Source: Candidatus Cacconaster caballi (lineage in GTDB: Bacteria > Bacteroidota > Bacteroidia > Bacteroidales > UBA932). Taken from it: a stretch of 55,958 nt of DNA. Positions 24,837 to 34,351 of the stretch are shown here, one piece after another. The notes under the pieces were generated by a model. That model worked only from the letters and a program-made list of their open reading frames with translations. It made no database searches and was not told the DNA's origin. The position numbers were made by a program, and so were the translations under genes. Position 1 is the first letter of the stretch, and the number at the start of each line of letters is the position of its first letter. The stretch is from positions 1 to 55,958 of the forward strand of contig JAGHST010000007.1 of the NCBI GenBank assembly GCA_018065695.1. Reading direction: 5' to 3'.

Positions 24837-24894
24837 TGTTTTCCACCACAGATTCTTTTGATGAACGGTAGGGTTGGTACAAGTTCATACAAAT

Positions 24895-24981
24895 TCAGTC
24901 GAGTTTCCTGAGCATTTCTTTCTTGAGGTCGAGAGATACCTTGCGGTAACGGGAGAAAGCCCTGCTCGTGTAAATAGTCAA
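24895..24981 (-). pseudogene. Possible 3' remnant of a coding sequence (integrase-like tail?)
   Basis: The stretch 24841-25001 between the tRNA-Lys terminator and the M28 gene holds no full gene. On the minus strand 28 codons are open and read like a protein C-terminus: TSRAFSRYRKVSLDLKKEM followed by LRKLD and a stop. The Arg/Lys-rich helix ending in a short acidic tail resembles the last residues of some tyrosine recombinases. No start codon or upstream body remains. A location just 3' of a tRNA is where integrases are expected. The identification is tentative and chance cannot be excluded. Confidence 0.22.
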
Positions 24982-24989
24982 TTATTTTG

Positions 24990-24997
24990 TATATTTG
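24990..24997 (+). promoter_or_regulatory. -7 box (TATATTTG) for M28 peptidase
   Basis: TATATTTG ends four bases before the ATG at 25002, a leaderless-like arrangement. Confidence 0.55.
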
Positions 24998-25001
24998 GGG
25001 T

Positions 25002-26576
25002 ATGGAACGAAAGTCATTATATCTTCTTCTTGCCTCAGCGCTTCTTTTGCCGTTGCAGGCATCTTCGCAGAATGCTGCGGACAGGTTTTGCGATGATTTC
25101 AGAAACTGGGTGCGAACTATCGGGTCGGACGAATTCGGCGGCCGGAAGCCTATGACGCCTTATGAAACGAAAACAATCGAATATCTGGCGTCGGAATTCC
25201 GTTCTCTCGGTCTGGAGCCGGCCTTCGATGGAAGTTATTTCCAGAGCGTAAAGGAGATCTCTTCGATTGTCACGGTTCCCGGCAATGAAATACCGGTCAA
25301 ACATCCCGGTGGAGTTGACAGGCTTACACTTCCCGATGACATTATGATATGGACCTCGCAGGCGTCTGACAAAGTCACATTCGACAATGCCGAATATGTA
25401 TTCTGTGGATTCGGCATAGACGCTCCTCAATACGGATGGAATGATTTCGAAGGCGTGGACGTAAAGGGCAAAATCGTCATAGCCATGGTAAATGATCCGG
25501 GCTTCTACGACAAGTCGCTGTTTCGCGGCAGGAATATGACCTACTACGGCAGATGGACCTACAAACTTGAACAGGCCCGCAAACTGGGAGCCGCAGGATG
25601 CCTGATACTGCACAACGAAGCGGCCGCCGGCTATGGATGGCACGTTTGCGTGAACGGCCATAACGAAAGCAATCTCGCGCTCTTCAATGAAGAGACCGGC
25701 AACAGGAATGAACTTGGAATGAAGGGATGGCTCAATGAGAATGGTTGCAGACGCCTTTTCAGAATGGCCGGACTGGACTACGACAGGACTCTGCAGGAGG
25801 CAAAGAAGCCTGGATTCAAGGCCATTCCTCTGAAGGTCACCAGCAATTTCACCATGAAGGTTGAATATCAAATCGGTGAGACCTGCAACGTCGGGGCAAT
25901 CCTCCCCGGCACAGACCTCAAGGATGAGTGTATAGTTTATAGTGCCCATTGGGACCATTTCGGGGTAGGCCTGCCGGACGGGACGGGGGATAATATCTAC
26001 AACGGTGCTTCCGACAACGGCTCCGGACTTGCCGCAATCCTGATGATTGCCAAGAAAATGCAAAGTCTCCCCGCACCGCGCCGTTCAGTTCTGTTTCTGG
26101 CAGCGACTTCCGAAGAGAGCGGCCTGTTCGGCTCGGAATACTATTGCCTGCACCCGTCGTTTCCAATGGAGAAGACGGTTACCTGCATAAACTTTGACTG
26201 TATCGCACCCGCTGCGCTGACGCACGATATTATCATCCTCGGAGGGGGTGAAAGCGGACTTGACCGTTATATCACATCTGCTGCAGCTGCGCAGGGACGG
26301 TACGTGGTCTTTGATGACGACAATTCGGACGGTTGGTTCTTCCGTTCAGATCATTGGAATTTCGTCAGGAGAGGAGTACCGGCCGTGGTGATAAAGGCCG
26401 GCAAGGATCTTGTAAATCCCGACAGGCCCAACAAATACCCGCAGAATTCGTGGTATCACAAACCCAACGACGAATATCTGGACGACTGGGACATCGAAGG
26501 TGCCATCGCAAATGTCAACCTTATGTATGCCGTCGGCCTTCACCTGACCAATTCCCCGTCTTCCGAACGTCCTTAG
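25002..26576 (+). CDS. Secreted M28 family zinc aminopeptidase with PA domain
   Basis: An exported metallopeptidase of 524 residues. The signal peptide (about 1-22) ends QASSQ. A PA insert occupies roughly residues 110-260 (FCGFGIDAPQYGWNDF, then GKIVIAMVNDPGF). The M28 metal site is visible: His316 in SAHWDH, Asp in GASDNGSG, Glu-Glu in TSEESG and a later Asp in NFDC, with a final His in SDHWNF. All metal ligands appear present. It should cleave N-terminal residues from peptides outside the cytoplasm. I use the ATG of MERKS; an upstream TTG would lie within the promoter box. Confidence 0.92.
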   Translation: MERKSLYLLLASALLLPLQASSQNAADRFCDDFRNWVRTIGSDEFGGRKPMTPYETKTIEYLASEFRSLGLEPAFDGSYFQSVKEISSIVTVPGNEIPVKHPGGVDRLTLPDDIMIWTSQASDKVTFDNAEYVFCGFGIDAPQYGWNDFEGVDVKGKIVIAMVNDPGFYDKSLFRGRNMTYYGRWTYKLEQARKLGAAGCLILHNEAAAGYGWHVCVNGHNESNLALFNEETGNRNELGMKGWLNENGCRRLFRMAGLDYDRTLQEAKKPGFKAIPLKVTSNFTMKVEYQIGETCNVGAILPGTDLKDECIVYSAHWDHFGVGLPDGTGDNIYNGASDNGSGLAAILMIAKKMQSLPAPRRSVLFLAATSEESGLFGSEYYCLHPSFPMEKTVTCINFDCIAPAALTHDIIILGGGESGLDRYITSAAAAQGRYVVFDDDNSDGWFFRSDHWNFVRRGVPAVVIKAGKDLVNPDRPNKYPQNSWYHKPNDEYLDDWDIEGAIANVNLMYAVGLHLTNSPSSERP

Positions 26577-26669
26577 ATGGCGGAACTTCTCCCGCTTTGC
26601 GCGAAGTCATAGGAAGCTCAAATTTTTCTTTCCGATTGCGTTTTTGTGGTTGAACTCAAGTAGAGTGTT

Positions 26670-27455
26670 ATGAAAAGATATTATGTAGATGCATTTACAG
26701 GCAAAGGATGCCTTGGAAACAGAGCCTGCGTCGTGGATTGCGGCTCTGTGACAGACGCTTGGCCGACAGATGAGGAAATGATGAAGCAGGCCAGAGAAAA
26801 CGCTCTGCCCGAAACGGCGTTTTTCCTCAGCGACGGAGACTCCTACCGCCTGCGGTGGTTCACTCCTGATATCGAGATGGATCTGTGCGGCCACGCGACT
26901 CTCGCAACCGCTTTCGTCATATCATCGTTGGCTGATTTCAGCGGAAGGGAGGTGGTGTTTGACACCTGCAGCGGCAAGGTCAGCGTGAACGTAGCCTCTG
27001 ACGGGATGCTCACTCTCGTCTTCCCGTCAAGGCCCCCGGAGTCTGCCCATCTACCGCAGAATATTATGGATTCTCTAAAATTCAAGCCGTTGGAAGTAAG
27101 CAAGGCGCGAGACTTCGTGCTGCTCTACGACAGTCCGGAGAAAGTGGCCGGTATGAGCGTGGACAGAGCTCTTTTCGACAAATACAACATAGATCCCGGC
27201 GGAGTCATCTTTACAGCACAGGCCGTAGAAGGCGCCGATTGCGACTTCGTCTCCCGGTTCTTCACCCCTCAGGCGACTATTCTGGAAGATCCTGTGACGG
27301 GCTCGGCGCACTGCTCTCTGATTCCGTATTGGAGCAGAAGGCTCGGAAAGAGCAGACTGGTAGCGCGTCAGATATCCTCTCAGGGCGGCATTCTTTACTG
27401 CGAAGATTGCCGGGAGCAGGTCAGAATTTCAGGTTATGCAAAATTTGTAGAATGA
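26670..27455 (+). CDS. PhzF-family epimerase/isomerase-like protein
   Basis: A 261-residue cytoplasmic protein with the PhzF diaminopimelate-epimerase-like fold. The catalytic glutamate is Glu48 in LPETAFF; the paired motifs DLCGHATLA near residue 72 and EDPVTGSAHC near 210 are intact. PhzF proteins isomerise small metabolites, and most non-phenazine members have unknown substrates. It is the first gene of a two-gene unit: its TGA overlaps the ATG of the DUF4886 protein. The 93-base upstream gap holds a weak hairpin near 26588-26610 but no convincing -7 box. Confidence 0.9.
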   Translation: MKRYYVDAFTGKGCLGNRACVVDCGSVTDAWPTDEEMMKQARENALPETAFFLSDGDSYRLRWFTPDIEMDLCGHATLATAFVISSLADFSGREVVFDTCSGKVSVNVASDGMLTLVFPSRPPESAHLPQNIMDSLKFKPLEVSKARDFVLLYDSPEKVAGMSVDRALFDKYNIDPGGVIFTAQAVEGADCDFVSRFFTPQATILEDPVTGSAHCSLIPYWSRRLGKSRLVARQISSQGGILYCEDCREQVRISGYAKFVE

Positions 27456-28714
27456 AAAATATGAAAAGAATCCTTATCATTCAGCTGGCGCTTCTGGTTT
27501 TTGCAGGCAGCGTTGCAGCACAGAATCTTCCGAGCAAGTGGAAGATGATGAAAGCTACCCGCAACTCGTTTGAAATGCTTTGGGAGGCTGACAGCAGTCA
27601 TATTGCCGCAACTGAGTGCGGAGAAGGCTACGTAGATGCTCCGAAATGTGAGAATATGAAGGATGGAGACCTCTGGACATTCCATTTTCCTGTCAGAGGG
27701 CTGGAAGCCGGCACTTATTTCGAATTTGACATAATGCTCGGCAGCAAGCCCGCATCTCCGAAATACTATGAAGTGGAGTATCTTGACGGCAATGTCTGGA
27801 AAAATGCCGGCGAGGTGAAATGCACCGGTGGTTCGAGCGAGTCTTCGGACATCATGCGCACGTTCCGTCTGGAGAACGCTATCGGAGACGGCGAGGTGCT
27901 TGTGCGCCTGAGGGTAAAGGGTGATGAAATCTGCAGAAAGGAAGCTCTCGGCGATGCGGATGCAGACAGCCACGTGAAACTAATGCCTTACGGGTATATA
28001 GGAGCATATGCACGTGTGGCAGGTACCACCCGGCCGCGGGACACTACAAAAGTAGGATACCTCGGCAATTCCTTCACTTTTGTCAACAGCGGAGATTTCA
28101 TCCTGAAGGAACTTGCATGGGCGGAAGGCCACTATCTGGATATGCACGTCAATTCGTATCCCGGAGCCTCGTTCCGCAGCCATTTCTCACTCGAAGGAAG
28201 CCTTGACGTCATATCAGAAGGCGGATACGACTGGTTCATCCTTCAGGACCAGAGCCAGCAGGCGGGAAAGTACGGCAGAGACTCCCTCAAAGCAATAATG
28301 GACTATACCAAATCCATCGCCAGTCTCATCCGATACTTCTCACCTGAGGTCAGAATCCTGTATGAACACACGTGGGCATACAGCGAAGGCAACTACGGCG
28401 GATTCGGAAGTTTCAACGACTTTGACAGGTGTTCCACTGCAGGAGCAGATAGGCTTTCTTCTGCCATCAAAGCGGAAAAATCGCCCATAGCTGCGGCATT
28501 TGCAATAGTCCGCAGCGAACGAGCGGACATTGAGATATACAGCACCGATTTTCAGCATCCCGCTGCATATGGCGCATATCTGAAAGCCTGCTGCAACTAT
28601 CTCAGCATATTCGGCGAACCTTTCACCGGCAGCGATGCAAACTTCGCTCTCAATCCGGAGATATGCGCTTATCTGCGCTCGGTGGCGGAGCGGTGCTGCC
28701 TCACTGTGAATTAA
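27452..28714 (+). CDS. Secreted DUF4886 SGNH-like hydrolase
   Basis: An exported protein of 420 residues. A signal peptide covers about 1-24 (ends AAQN). Residues 28-190 form a beta-rich, galactose-binding-like domain with two VRLRVKGDE-type strands. Residues 200-415 are a DUF4886 SGNH-fold domain: Ser207 in LGNSFTF is the nucleophile and Asp366/His369 in DFQHP the remaining dyad. DUF4886 proteins are presumed esterases on polysaccharides. The ATG at 27452 overlaps the PhzF stop; an ATG three codons later gives a shorter signal peptide and is possible. The last 14 bases overlap the convergent lipoprotein gene. Confidence 0.82.
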   Translation: MKNMKRILIIQLALLVFAGSVAAQNLPSKWKMMKATRNSFEMLWEADSSHIAATECGEGYVDAPKCENMKDGDLWTFHFPVRGLEAGTYFEFDIMLGSKPASPKYYEVEYLDGNVWKNAGEVKCTGGSSESSDIMRTFRLENAIGDGEVLVRLRVKGDEICRKEALGDADADSHVKLMPYGYIGAYARVAGTTRPRDTTKVGYLGNSFTFVNSGDFILKELAWAEGHYLDMHVNSYPGASFRSHFSLEGSLDVISEGGYDWFILQDQSQQAGKYGRDSLKAIMDYTKSIASLIRYFSPEVRILYEHTWAYSEGNYGGFGSFNDFDRCSTAGADRLSSAIKAEKSPIAAAFAIVRSERADIEIYSTDFQHPAAYGAYLKACCNYLSIFGEPFTGSDANFALNPEICAYLRSVAERCCLTVN

Positions 28715-29720
28715 CGGTATAATCACAGACCGCCTTCAGACCTGCAGTGGAGAAGTAGGTAAGTACCGTACCTTGGACGTGTACCCTGCAGCCGGCAAGT
28801 GAAGGATTGGATGTGAGACTGAGAGCGTTCTGAAGGGCCTGAGTCTTCAACTCCACCGGAAGGCAGACGGCCAGGGTGCTGTCGGAGGGGTTGTCTGCCA
28901 GCAGAATGTTCGAAGAGATGCTGTAGTCGGCACTGCCGGCCCTTACCACCTTGCTGTTTTTCACCCCTCCTATGATGTATCCCATAACGCAAGCCTTCAG
29001 ACTGTCGGCTGTCGGCAGCCTTTTTGCCTGGGCAACGCTCAGCAGGGGCAATGAATCCACCGCTATGCTGGTTTTCTCCTCGATGACCGCCTGCCCTACA
29101 TTGACCAGAAAAGCCACTGTCGAGCCTTTCTTTTCAGCATCCAGCTCAAGTGCAGTAACCACCCCGTTTCTGAGAGGGACGGCGGCGATTATCTCACCTC
29201 CGCAGGAAATGAATGCGTCTCCCTGATGGAAATAGGCTGTCTTGTCGCAGCCGTAGGTATATTCAATGGAGGTTCCTTCCTGATGAACAATCAACGGTCC
29301 AACGGGATACACAGCCTTGAAGTTGTTTGTAACGGATATTTTCAGGCCTGCGTTCAGAAGCGTGCAGTTGAGCGTCACCGTCGATGTCTGCCCGGCTTCC
29401 AGCGTGAATCTCAGGGAGTCTCCGAATTGAGGGGCATCAAACCGGGGTGTGTCGAATTCCCCGCTGATAAGTTTGGCCGAATAATCTCCGGCGGGAACAA
29501 TCATTTCCTGCGGCCTGTCCGCGAAGCGTCCGTCATAGTAAGTCTTGTCGTCTGAGGATACTTTCAGCGTAAAATCGTCAATCTTCACTTCCGCACCTTT
29601 TGTACCCACCACTTTGAAAATAATTTTTGCGTTTTCCTCTTCGGGAATCCAGTTGCATCCGGCCGTGCAGGCCGTCAGGGCGATGGATGACATCACCATC
29701 ACAAATCCATTCGTTTTCAT
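28701..29720 (-). CDS. DUF4493/DUF6359-like lipoprotein
   Basis: A 339-residue exported protein with a type II signal: two candidate lipoboxes, LTAC (Cys18) and TAGC (Cys22). Residues 30-180 show the beta-sandwich pattern of DUF4493 lipoproteins (IPEEENAKIIFKV, DDFTLKVS, PAGDYSAKL). Residues 220-335 look like an OB-fold DUF6359-type module (ACVMGYIIGG, SNILLADNPSDST, LPVELKT, VHVQGTVLTYF). The family is surface-associated in Bacteroidales with no proven function. The start is the ATG of MKTNGFVMV; the frame upstream is open but not protein-like. Confidence 0.72.
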   Translation of the reverse strand: MKTNGFVMVMSSIALTACTAGCNWIPEEENAKIIFKVVGTKGAEVKIDDFTLKVSSDDKTYYDGRFADRPQEMIVPAGDYSAKLISGEFDTPRFDAPQFGDSLRFTLEAGQTSTVTLNCTLLNAGLKISVTNNFKAVYPVGPLIVHQEGTSIEYTYGCDKTAYFHQGDAFISCGGEIIAAVPLRNGVVTALELDAEKKGSTVAFLVNVGQAVIEEKTSIAVDSLPLLSVAQAKRLPTADSLKACVMGYIIGGVKNSKVVRAGSADYSISSNILLADNPSDSTLAVCLPVELKTQALQNALSLTSNPSLAGCRVHVQGTVLTYFSTAGLKAVCDYTVNSQ

Positions 29721-29856
29721 ATCGCATCCTTTTTTTAGAACTGTTGGTTCCGTAAAATTAAGGGATTGGAGGCTCAAGGGAAAGCGGTGGGATGAAAAAT
29801 TGAGCCCCGAGGGTGCAAGTTTTTTGATTTTCAAAAAAACATAGAAAAAAATGGAT

Positions 29857-29864
29857 TAACTTTG
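29857..29864 (+). promoter_or_regulatory. -7 box (TAACTTTG) for polysaccharide locus
   Basis: TAACTTTG ends 26 bases before the GT4 gene. The 170-base gap between 29721 and 29890 is A/T-rich toward this box and shows nothing else. Confidence 0.55.
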
Positions 29865-29890
29865 AAGGATTGTTGTTTTTACGGAAAAAG

Positions 29891-31009
29891 ATGAGAATAG
29901 CCTTTATGTCCACCTTTTACCCCTATCGGGGAGGAATCGCCCAGTTCAATGCCAATCTCTTTGACGAACTGTCCCGCGAGCATACAGTAAAGGCGTTCAA
30001 CTTCACCTGTCAGTATCCTTCGGTGCTTTTCCCGGGAAAAACACAGTACGTCACTCCGGAGGATAATGCAAAACCGACTGAGAACGAAAGGATTCTGAAT
30101 TCGGCCAACCCGCTCTCATACCTTCGTGCGGCTGGCAGGATTGCGGCTTGGAAGCCCGATTTGGTCGTAATGCGCTATTGGATGACATACTTCGCTCCGT
30201 CGCTCGGTACAGTGGCCCATATCCTCCGCCGCCGCGGCGTCAAGGTCGTTGCCGTTCTTGACAATGTGGTGCCGCACGAACCGAAATTCTATGACAGACC
30301 TTTTTCAAAGTGGTTCCTCCGTCAGTGTGACGGATGTGTGGCATTAAGCAGATCTGTGATGGAAGATATGCTGTCTCTCGCTCCCGAGGTACCTCATACC
30401 CTTCTCTTCCACCCATTGTACAATCATTTCGGCGAAGCTATGCCGAAAGAGGAGGCGCAGAAGGCTCTGGGCTTGCGCACGGACCTCCGTACCCTGCTTT
30501 TCTTCGGCTTGATAAGGGATTATAAAGGTCTGGATATCCTTCTGGAAGCTTTTCCGTCTCTGGGCGGGGAGTATCAGCTTGTGGTTGCCGGCGAAGCATA
30601 CGGCAGTTTTGAAAAATATCAGAAGATAATAGATGAGAGCGGTTGCGCCGGCCGCATAAAGGTGTTCAACCGCTACATTGACGATTCACTTGTACCGGAG
30701 TTCTTCTCTGCCGCTGACCTTTGTGTGCTGCCTTACAGAACCGCCACTCAAAGCGGCATCACTGCAGTAGCCTTGCATTTCGGTCTGCCTGTGGTGGCCA
30801 CCCGCACCGGAGGCCTTGAAGAAACCATTGAAAAGCCGGGCATCGGACTGATGGCTGATGAAATTTCTTCCGAAGGAATCGGAAAGGCGGTATCGGCGTT
30901 TTTTGCTGCCGGCCCTCAGCGCTACCGCGATGCGATAATGAGATACAAGAAGACAATCGGATGGGATGTTTTTTCAAAGAGATTTATGGATTTTTGTAAT
31001 ACGCTGTAA
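29891..31009 (+). CDS. GT4-family glycosyltransferase
   Basis: Cytoplasmic retaining glycosyltransferase of GT-B fold, 372 residues. The N-terminal half begins MRIAFMSTFYPYRGGIAQFN, and the C-terminal GT4 half has LLFFGLIRDYKGLDILLEA near residue 197, VAGEAYG, and the E-x7-E nucleotide-sugar region around LPYRTATQSGITAVALHFGLP. Sugar donor and acceptor are unknown. It opens a five-gene forward cluster; the flippase ATG directly abuts its stop. The start chosen is the ATG of MRIAF, since seven upstream in-frame codons start at TTG and are unlike the family. Confidence 0.9.
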   Translation: MRIAFMSTFYPYRGGIAQFNANLFDELSREHTVKAFNFTCQYPSVLFPGKTQYVTPEDNAKPTENERILNSANPLSYLRAAGRIAAWKPDLVVMRYWMTYFAPSLGTVAHILRRRGVKVVAVLDNVVPHEPKFYDRPFSKWFLRQCDGCVALSRSVMEDMLSLAPEVPHTLLFHPLYNHFGEAMPKEEAQKALGLRTDLRTLLFFGLIRDYKGLDILLEAFPSLGGEYQLVVAGEAYGSFEKYQKIIDESGCAGRIKVFNRYIDDSLVPEFFSAADLCVLPYRTATQSGITAVALHFGLPVVATRTGGLEETIEKPGIGLMADEISSEGIGKAVSAFFAAGPQRYRDAIMRYKKTIGWDVFSKRFMDFCNTL

Positions 31010-32530
31010 ATGACCGTAATCAACAGAGGCAAGATAGCGCGAAACACGTTGATGCTCTATTTCCGTATGGGCGTCCTTCTGTTTATCAGCCTTTTTACAT
31101 CCAGGGTCGTACTTGATGCCCTCGGAGAATTCGATTTCGGTATATACAATGCCGTAGGAGGCATAGTTGCGATGTTCTCCTTCTTGAGCGGCTCGATGTC
31201 CGGAGCCTGCCAGAGATTCTATCTCGTGGAGATGGGGCGGAACGATTTCGGGAACCTGAAAAGGATATTCAGCATATCCCTGCTGGTGTTCGCAGTGTTT
31301 GCCGTTCTGGTGCTGCTTGTTACCGAGCCCGTCGGTCTATGGCTGCTTGAAAACAAGATGAAGGTCGGATTGCGCTCGGATGCGGCCGCCTGGGTGCTCC
31401 ACTGCAGCATCCTTTCCTTTATGGCTGTTGTAATCCGTCTCCCGTATCAGGGTATGGTCGTGGCAAAGGAAAAGATGAAGGTCTTCGCCTATATCAGCAT
31501 AGTTGAGGCTATCTGCGCACTTGGAGTGGCATTGCTTCTGAAAACCTCAGGGAGTGACCGCCTCGTTCTGTATGCCGTGCTGATGTTTGCCTCCCAGTTG
31601 GTCGTCACACTGCTGTATGTCTTCTACTGCCTGCGTTATTATCCGGAATGCCGATATTCCTATTTTTGGGATACGGCAAAATTCAAGGAGATATTCAGTT
31701 TTGCCGGATGGAACCTGATAGGTTCTTCAGCGTGGACGTTCAGGATTTTCGGAGTGAATATACTGCTCAATATGTTTTTCGGACCTGTGGTCAACGCTGC
31801 CCGAGGACTTGCATTCAAGGTTTACAGCACCGTGTCGCAGCTTCAGGAAAATTTTATGACAGCATCGAAGCCTCAGCTGATAAAGGCTTATTCTGCAGGA
31901 GAATTGGACGGGATGAGGCGTCTGGTATGCCAGACTTCCAAATTTTCATCATACCTGATGCTTTTTGTTTCAGTGCCGGTGGCTCTGGAGATGCCTTTCC
32001 TTCTTGGAGTCTGGTTGAAGGATGTCCCTCAACTGACAGCTCTCTTTGCCGTGATAATGCTCTTTAACTGCCTTGTGGATTACATAGACCAGCCTGTCTG
32101 GACTGTGATTCAGGCTGTCGGAAAGATGCGCAACTACCAGCTTGTGGTGGGTGGAATGCAACTGCTGGTGCTGCCTCTGGCTTATATCATGCTGAAATTC
32201 TCTGATGCGGAACCTCAGTCGGTATTGTACCTCACTCTGGTCGTATCAGCTGCGGCGGTGATAGCCAGACTCTTTTTTGCAAGGAGCCTTGCCGGCCTTC
32301 GTCCTATATATTTCATAAAGGGGGCGCTTCTGCCCGTAGCCGCAGTCGGAGCCGTGGCGCTGGCCGCCGGCTTCGCCGTCCGCAGCGCCCTGCCGGAGGG
32401 TTGGCTCCGTCTTCTTGCTGTTGTGGCCGCGACACTCGCTGCCCAGTGCATCTCAATATATCTCTTCGGTCTGACAGGGGCTGAAAAGAGTGCAATAGAA
32501 TCGGGAATAAAGAAAAAATTCAGGAAATAG
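31010..32530 (+). CDS. Oligosaccharide flippase (Wzx/MATE-like)
   Basis: Integral membrane protein with 12-14 hydrophobic segments, 506 residues, of the polysaccharide-exporter clan. The N-terminus NRGKIARNTLMLYFRM followed by a first helix and VVLDALGEFDFGIYNAVGGIV is typical of Bacteroidales repeat-unit flippases. It would turn lipid-linked oligosaccharide from the inner to the outer face of the plasma membrane. It is in the middle of the glycan cluster, with the fusion gene two bases downstream. Confidence 0.88.
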   Translation: MTVINRGKIARNTLMLYFRMGVLLFISLFTSRVVLDALGEFDFGIYNAVGGIVAMFSFLSGSMSGACQRFYLVEMGRNDFGNLKRIFSISLLVFAVFAVLVLLVTEPVGLWLLENKMKVGLRSDAAAWVLHCSILSFMAVVIRLPYQGMVVAKEKMKVFAYISIVEAICALGVALLLKTSGSDRLVLYAVLMFASQLVVTLLYVFYCLRYYPECRYSYFWDTAKFKEIFSFAGWNLIGSSAWTFRIFGVNILLNMFFGPVVNAARGLAFKVYSTVSQLQENFMTASKPQLIKAYSAGELDGMRRLVCQTSKFSSYLMLFVSVPVALEMPFLLGVWLKDVPQLTALFAVIMLFNCLVDYIDQPVWTVIQAVGKMRNYQLVVGGMQLLVLPLAYIMLKFSDAEPQSVLYLTLVVSAAAVIARLFFARSLAGLRPIYFIKGALLPVAAVGAVALAAGFAVRSALPEGWLRLLAVVAATLAAQCISIYLFGLTGAEKSAIESGIKKKFRK

Positions 32531-32532
32531 AT

Positions 32533-34347
32533 ATGCAAGCTGTAATTCTGGCTGCAGGTATGGGCAACCGCCTGGGCGAATTGACAAGGAACAACACAAA
32601 ATGTATGATAGAGGTCGGGGGTAAAAAGCTCATCGACAGGATGCTGCTGCAACTTTCCGCTCTGAGGCTCAGCCGTGTCGTGATTGTGACCGGCTACAAG
32701 GAAGATAATCTCAGGTCCCACATAGGCAACCGCTACGACGGAAAGCTCAGAATAGAATATGTGAGCAATCCGGTATATGAAAGAACCAACAATATCTACT
32801 CCCTGGCACTTGCCGCGGAATATCTTGCTCAGGACGATACACTTCTTCTGGAGAGTGATCTCATATTCGAGGACAAGGCTCTGCGTCTTATTATGGACAA
32901 TCCTTGCCCCAATCTGGCCCTCGTGGCAAAATACGAAACGTGGAATGACGGCACGATGGTGCGCATAGATCAGGACAACAACATCGTGAGCTTTGTTCCT
33001 AAGGCCGCGTTCCGCTACAGCGACGTGCCGTTCTACTACAAGACCTGCAATATCTATAAGTTTAGCCGTGAATTCTCTGTAAAACAGTACATTCCTTTCC
33101 TCAAGGCATATATGGACGTAATGGGGGAGAATGAATATTATGAGCAGGTTCTGCGTGTCATCACGGCACTTGACAAGACTTCGATGAAGGCTCTGCCGGT
33201 CAGCGGGCTCAGGTGGTATGAGATAGACGATATCCAGGACCGCGATATAGCGGAGACACTGTTTGCCGAAGGTGATGAAATGCTTTTGGGATATGCATCC
33301 CGCTATGGTGGATACTGGCGTTTCCCTCATATGACCGATTTCTGCTATCTTGTCAATCCTTTCTTTCCGACCGCCGGAGTCAGAGATGAAATCAAGGCGA
33401 ATTTCGATGCCCTTCTGGAAAGTTATCCGTCGGGAATGAGGGTGAATTCCCTTTTGGGAGGCAAATATTTCGGCATAAGGCCTGAGTATGTGTGTGTCGG
33501 CAACGGCGCATCGGAAATCATCAGAAATCTTGTTGAGAATCACGTAGATGGCCGTCTTGGAATCATTTTTCCGACCTTTGAGGAGTATCCCAACCGCGCA
33601 GAGGCGGATAGGATAGTCAGATTCGAACCTCAAGGTGCTGACTTCTCGTATACTGCGGAGGATATAATGAAATTCTTTACGGGAAGGAATCTTTCCGCGC
33701 TGTTTCTCATCAACCCTGACAACCCGTCCGGCAACTACATTCCGCGCAAGGATGTCATCACTCTTGCAGAGTGGGCTGCGGGTGAACATATCAGAATGGT
33801 GTTGGACGAAAGTTTCGTGGATTTCACGGATGGCTCCGTTTCCAATTCGCTTCTTGAGAATGGCGTTCTGGAAAAATATCCGAATCTGGTAGTGATAAAG
33901 TCCATCAGCAAATCGTATGGCGTGCCGGGATTGAGACTGGGAGTCGCCGCCTCCTCGAATTCCGCCCTTGTCGCCGCGCTGCGTGGCGAGGCTTCCATCT
34001 GGAACGTCAATTCCTTTGCCGAGTTCTACCTCCAGATATTCAACAAGTACAAAGCCGACTACATTCAATCGTGCTATCGGTTTGCCCGGGAGAGAAGAAC
34101 CTTTGCAGACGAACTTTCAAGAGTTCCGTTCCTTCGGGTGATACCTTCCCAGGCCAACTATTTTCTCTGTGAGGTAACCTCACGTTTCACTTCACGGGAA
34201 CTGACGGCCAGACTTTTGGAAGATTATAACATCCTTGTCAAGGACTGCGGGACGAAGTCTGCATTCAACGGTAGAAATTATATTAGAATCGCAATACGGG
34301 GCAGGGAAGACAATGCCCGACTTGCATCGATTCTTTTGAAAATGTAA
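32533..34347 (+). CDS. Cytidylyltransferase-like / PLP-dependent aminotransferase-fold fusion
   Basis: A 604-residue two-domain cytoplasmic enzyme. Residues 1-245 are a LicC/PntC-like nucleotidyltransferase: LAAGMGNRL (7-14), Lys23 in TKCMIEVGG, the NNIYSL segment (86-91), ESD with Asp109, and EIDDIQD (230-236). Residues 265-604 are a class I/II PLP fold of HisC/CobD type: NPDNPSG (394-400), D425 in VLDESFVDF, PLP Lys460 in SISKSYG and Arg468 in GLRLG. The combination suggests that the PLP domain makes a phosphorylated amino alcohol and the other domain activates it as the CDP form. LicD follows. A CobD-like decarboxylase (from O-phosphoserine or O-phosphothreonine) is more in line with the motifs than a plain aminotransferase, but that is inference. 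Confidence 0.82.
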   Translation: MQAVILAAGMGNRLGELTRNNTKCMIEVGGKKLIDRMLLQLSALRLSRVVIVTGYKEDNLRSHIGNRYDGKLRIEYVSNPVYERTNNIYSLALAAEYLAQDDTLLLESDLIFEDKALRLIMDNPCPNLALVAKYETWNDGTMVRIDQDNNIVSFVPKAAFRYSDVPFYYKTCNIYKFSREFSVKQYIPFLKAYMDVMGENEYYEQVLRVITALDKTSMKALPVSGLRWYEIDDIQDRDIAETLFAEGDEMLLGYASRYGGYWRFPHMTDFCYLVNPFFPTAGVRDEIKANFDALLESYPSGMRVNSLLGGKYFGIRPEYVCVGNGASEIIRNLVENHVDGRLGIIFPTFEEYPNRAEADRIVRFEPQGADFSYTAEDIMKFFTGRNLSALFLINPDNPSGNYIPRKDVITLAEWAAGEHIRMVLDESFVDFTDGSVSNSLLENGVLEKYPNLVVIKSISKSYGVPGLRLGVAASSNSALVAALRGEASIWNVNSFAEFYLQIFNKYKADYIQSCYRFARERRTFADELSRVPFLRVIPSQANYFLCEVTSRFTSRELTARLLEDYNILVKDCGTKSAFNGRNYIRIAIRGREDNARLASILLKM

Positions 34348-34351
34348 CAGT

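Noticed and set aside
32215-34068. A 617-codon minus-strand frame across the flippase end and fusion gene
   Set aside because: Spans two genes with strong family motifs on the plus strand; no protein-like features of its own.
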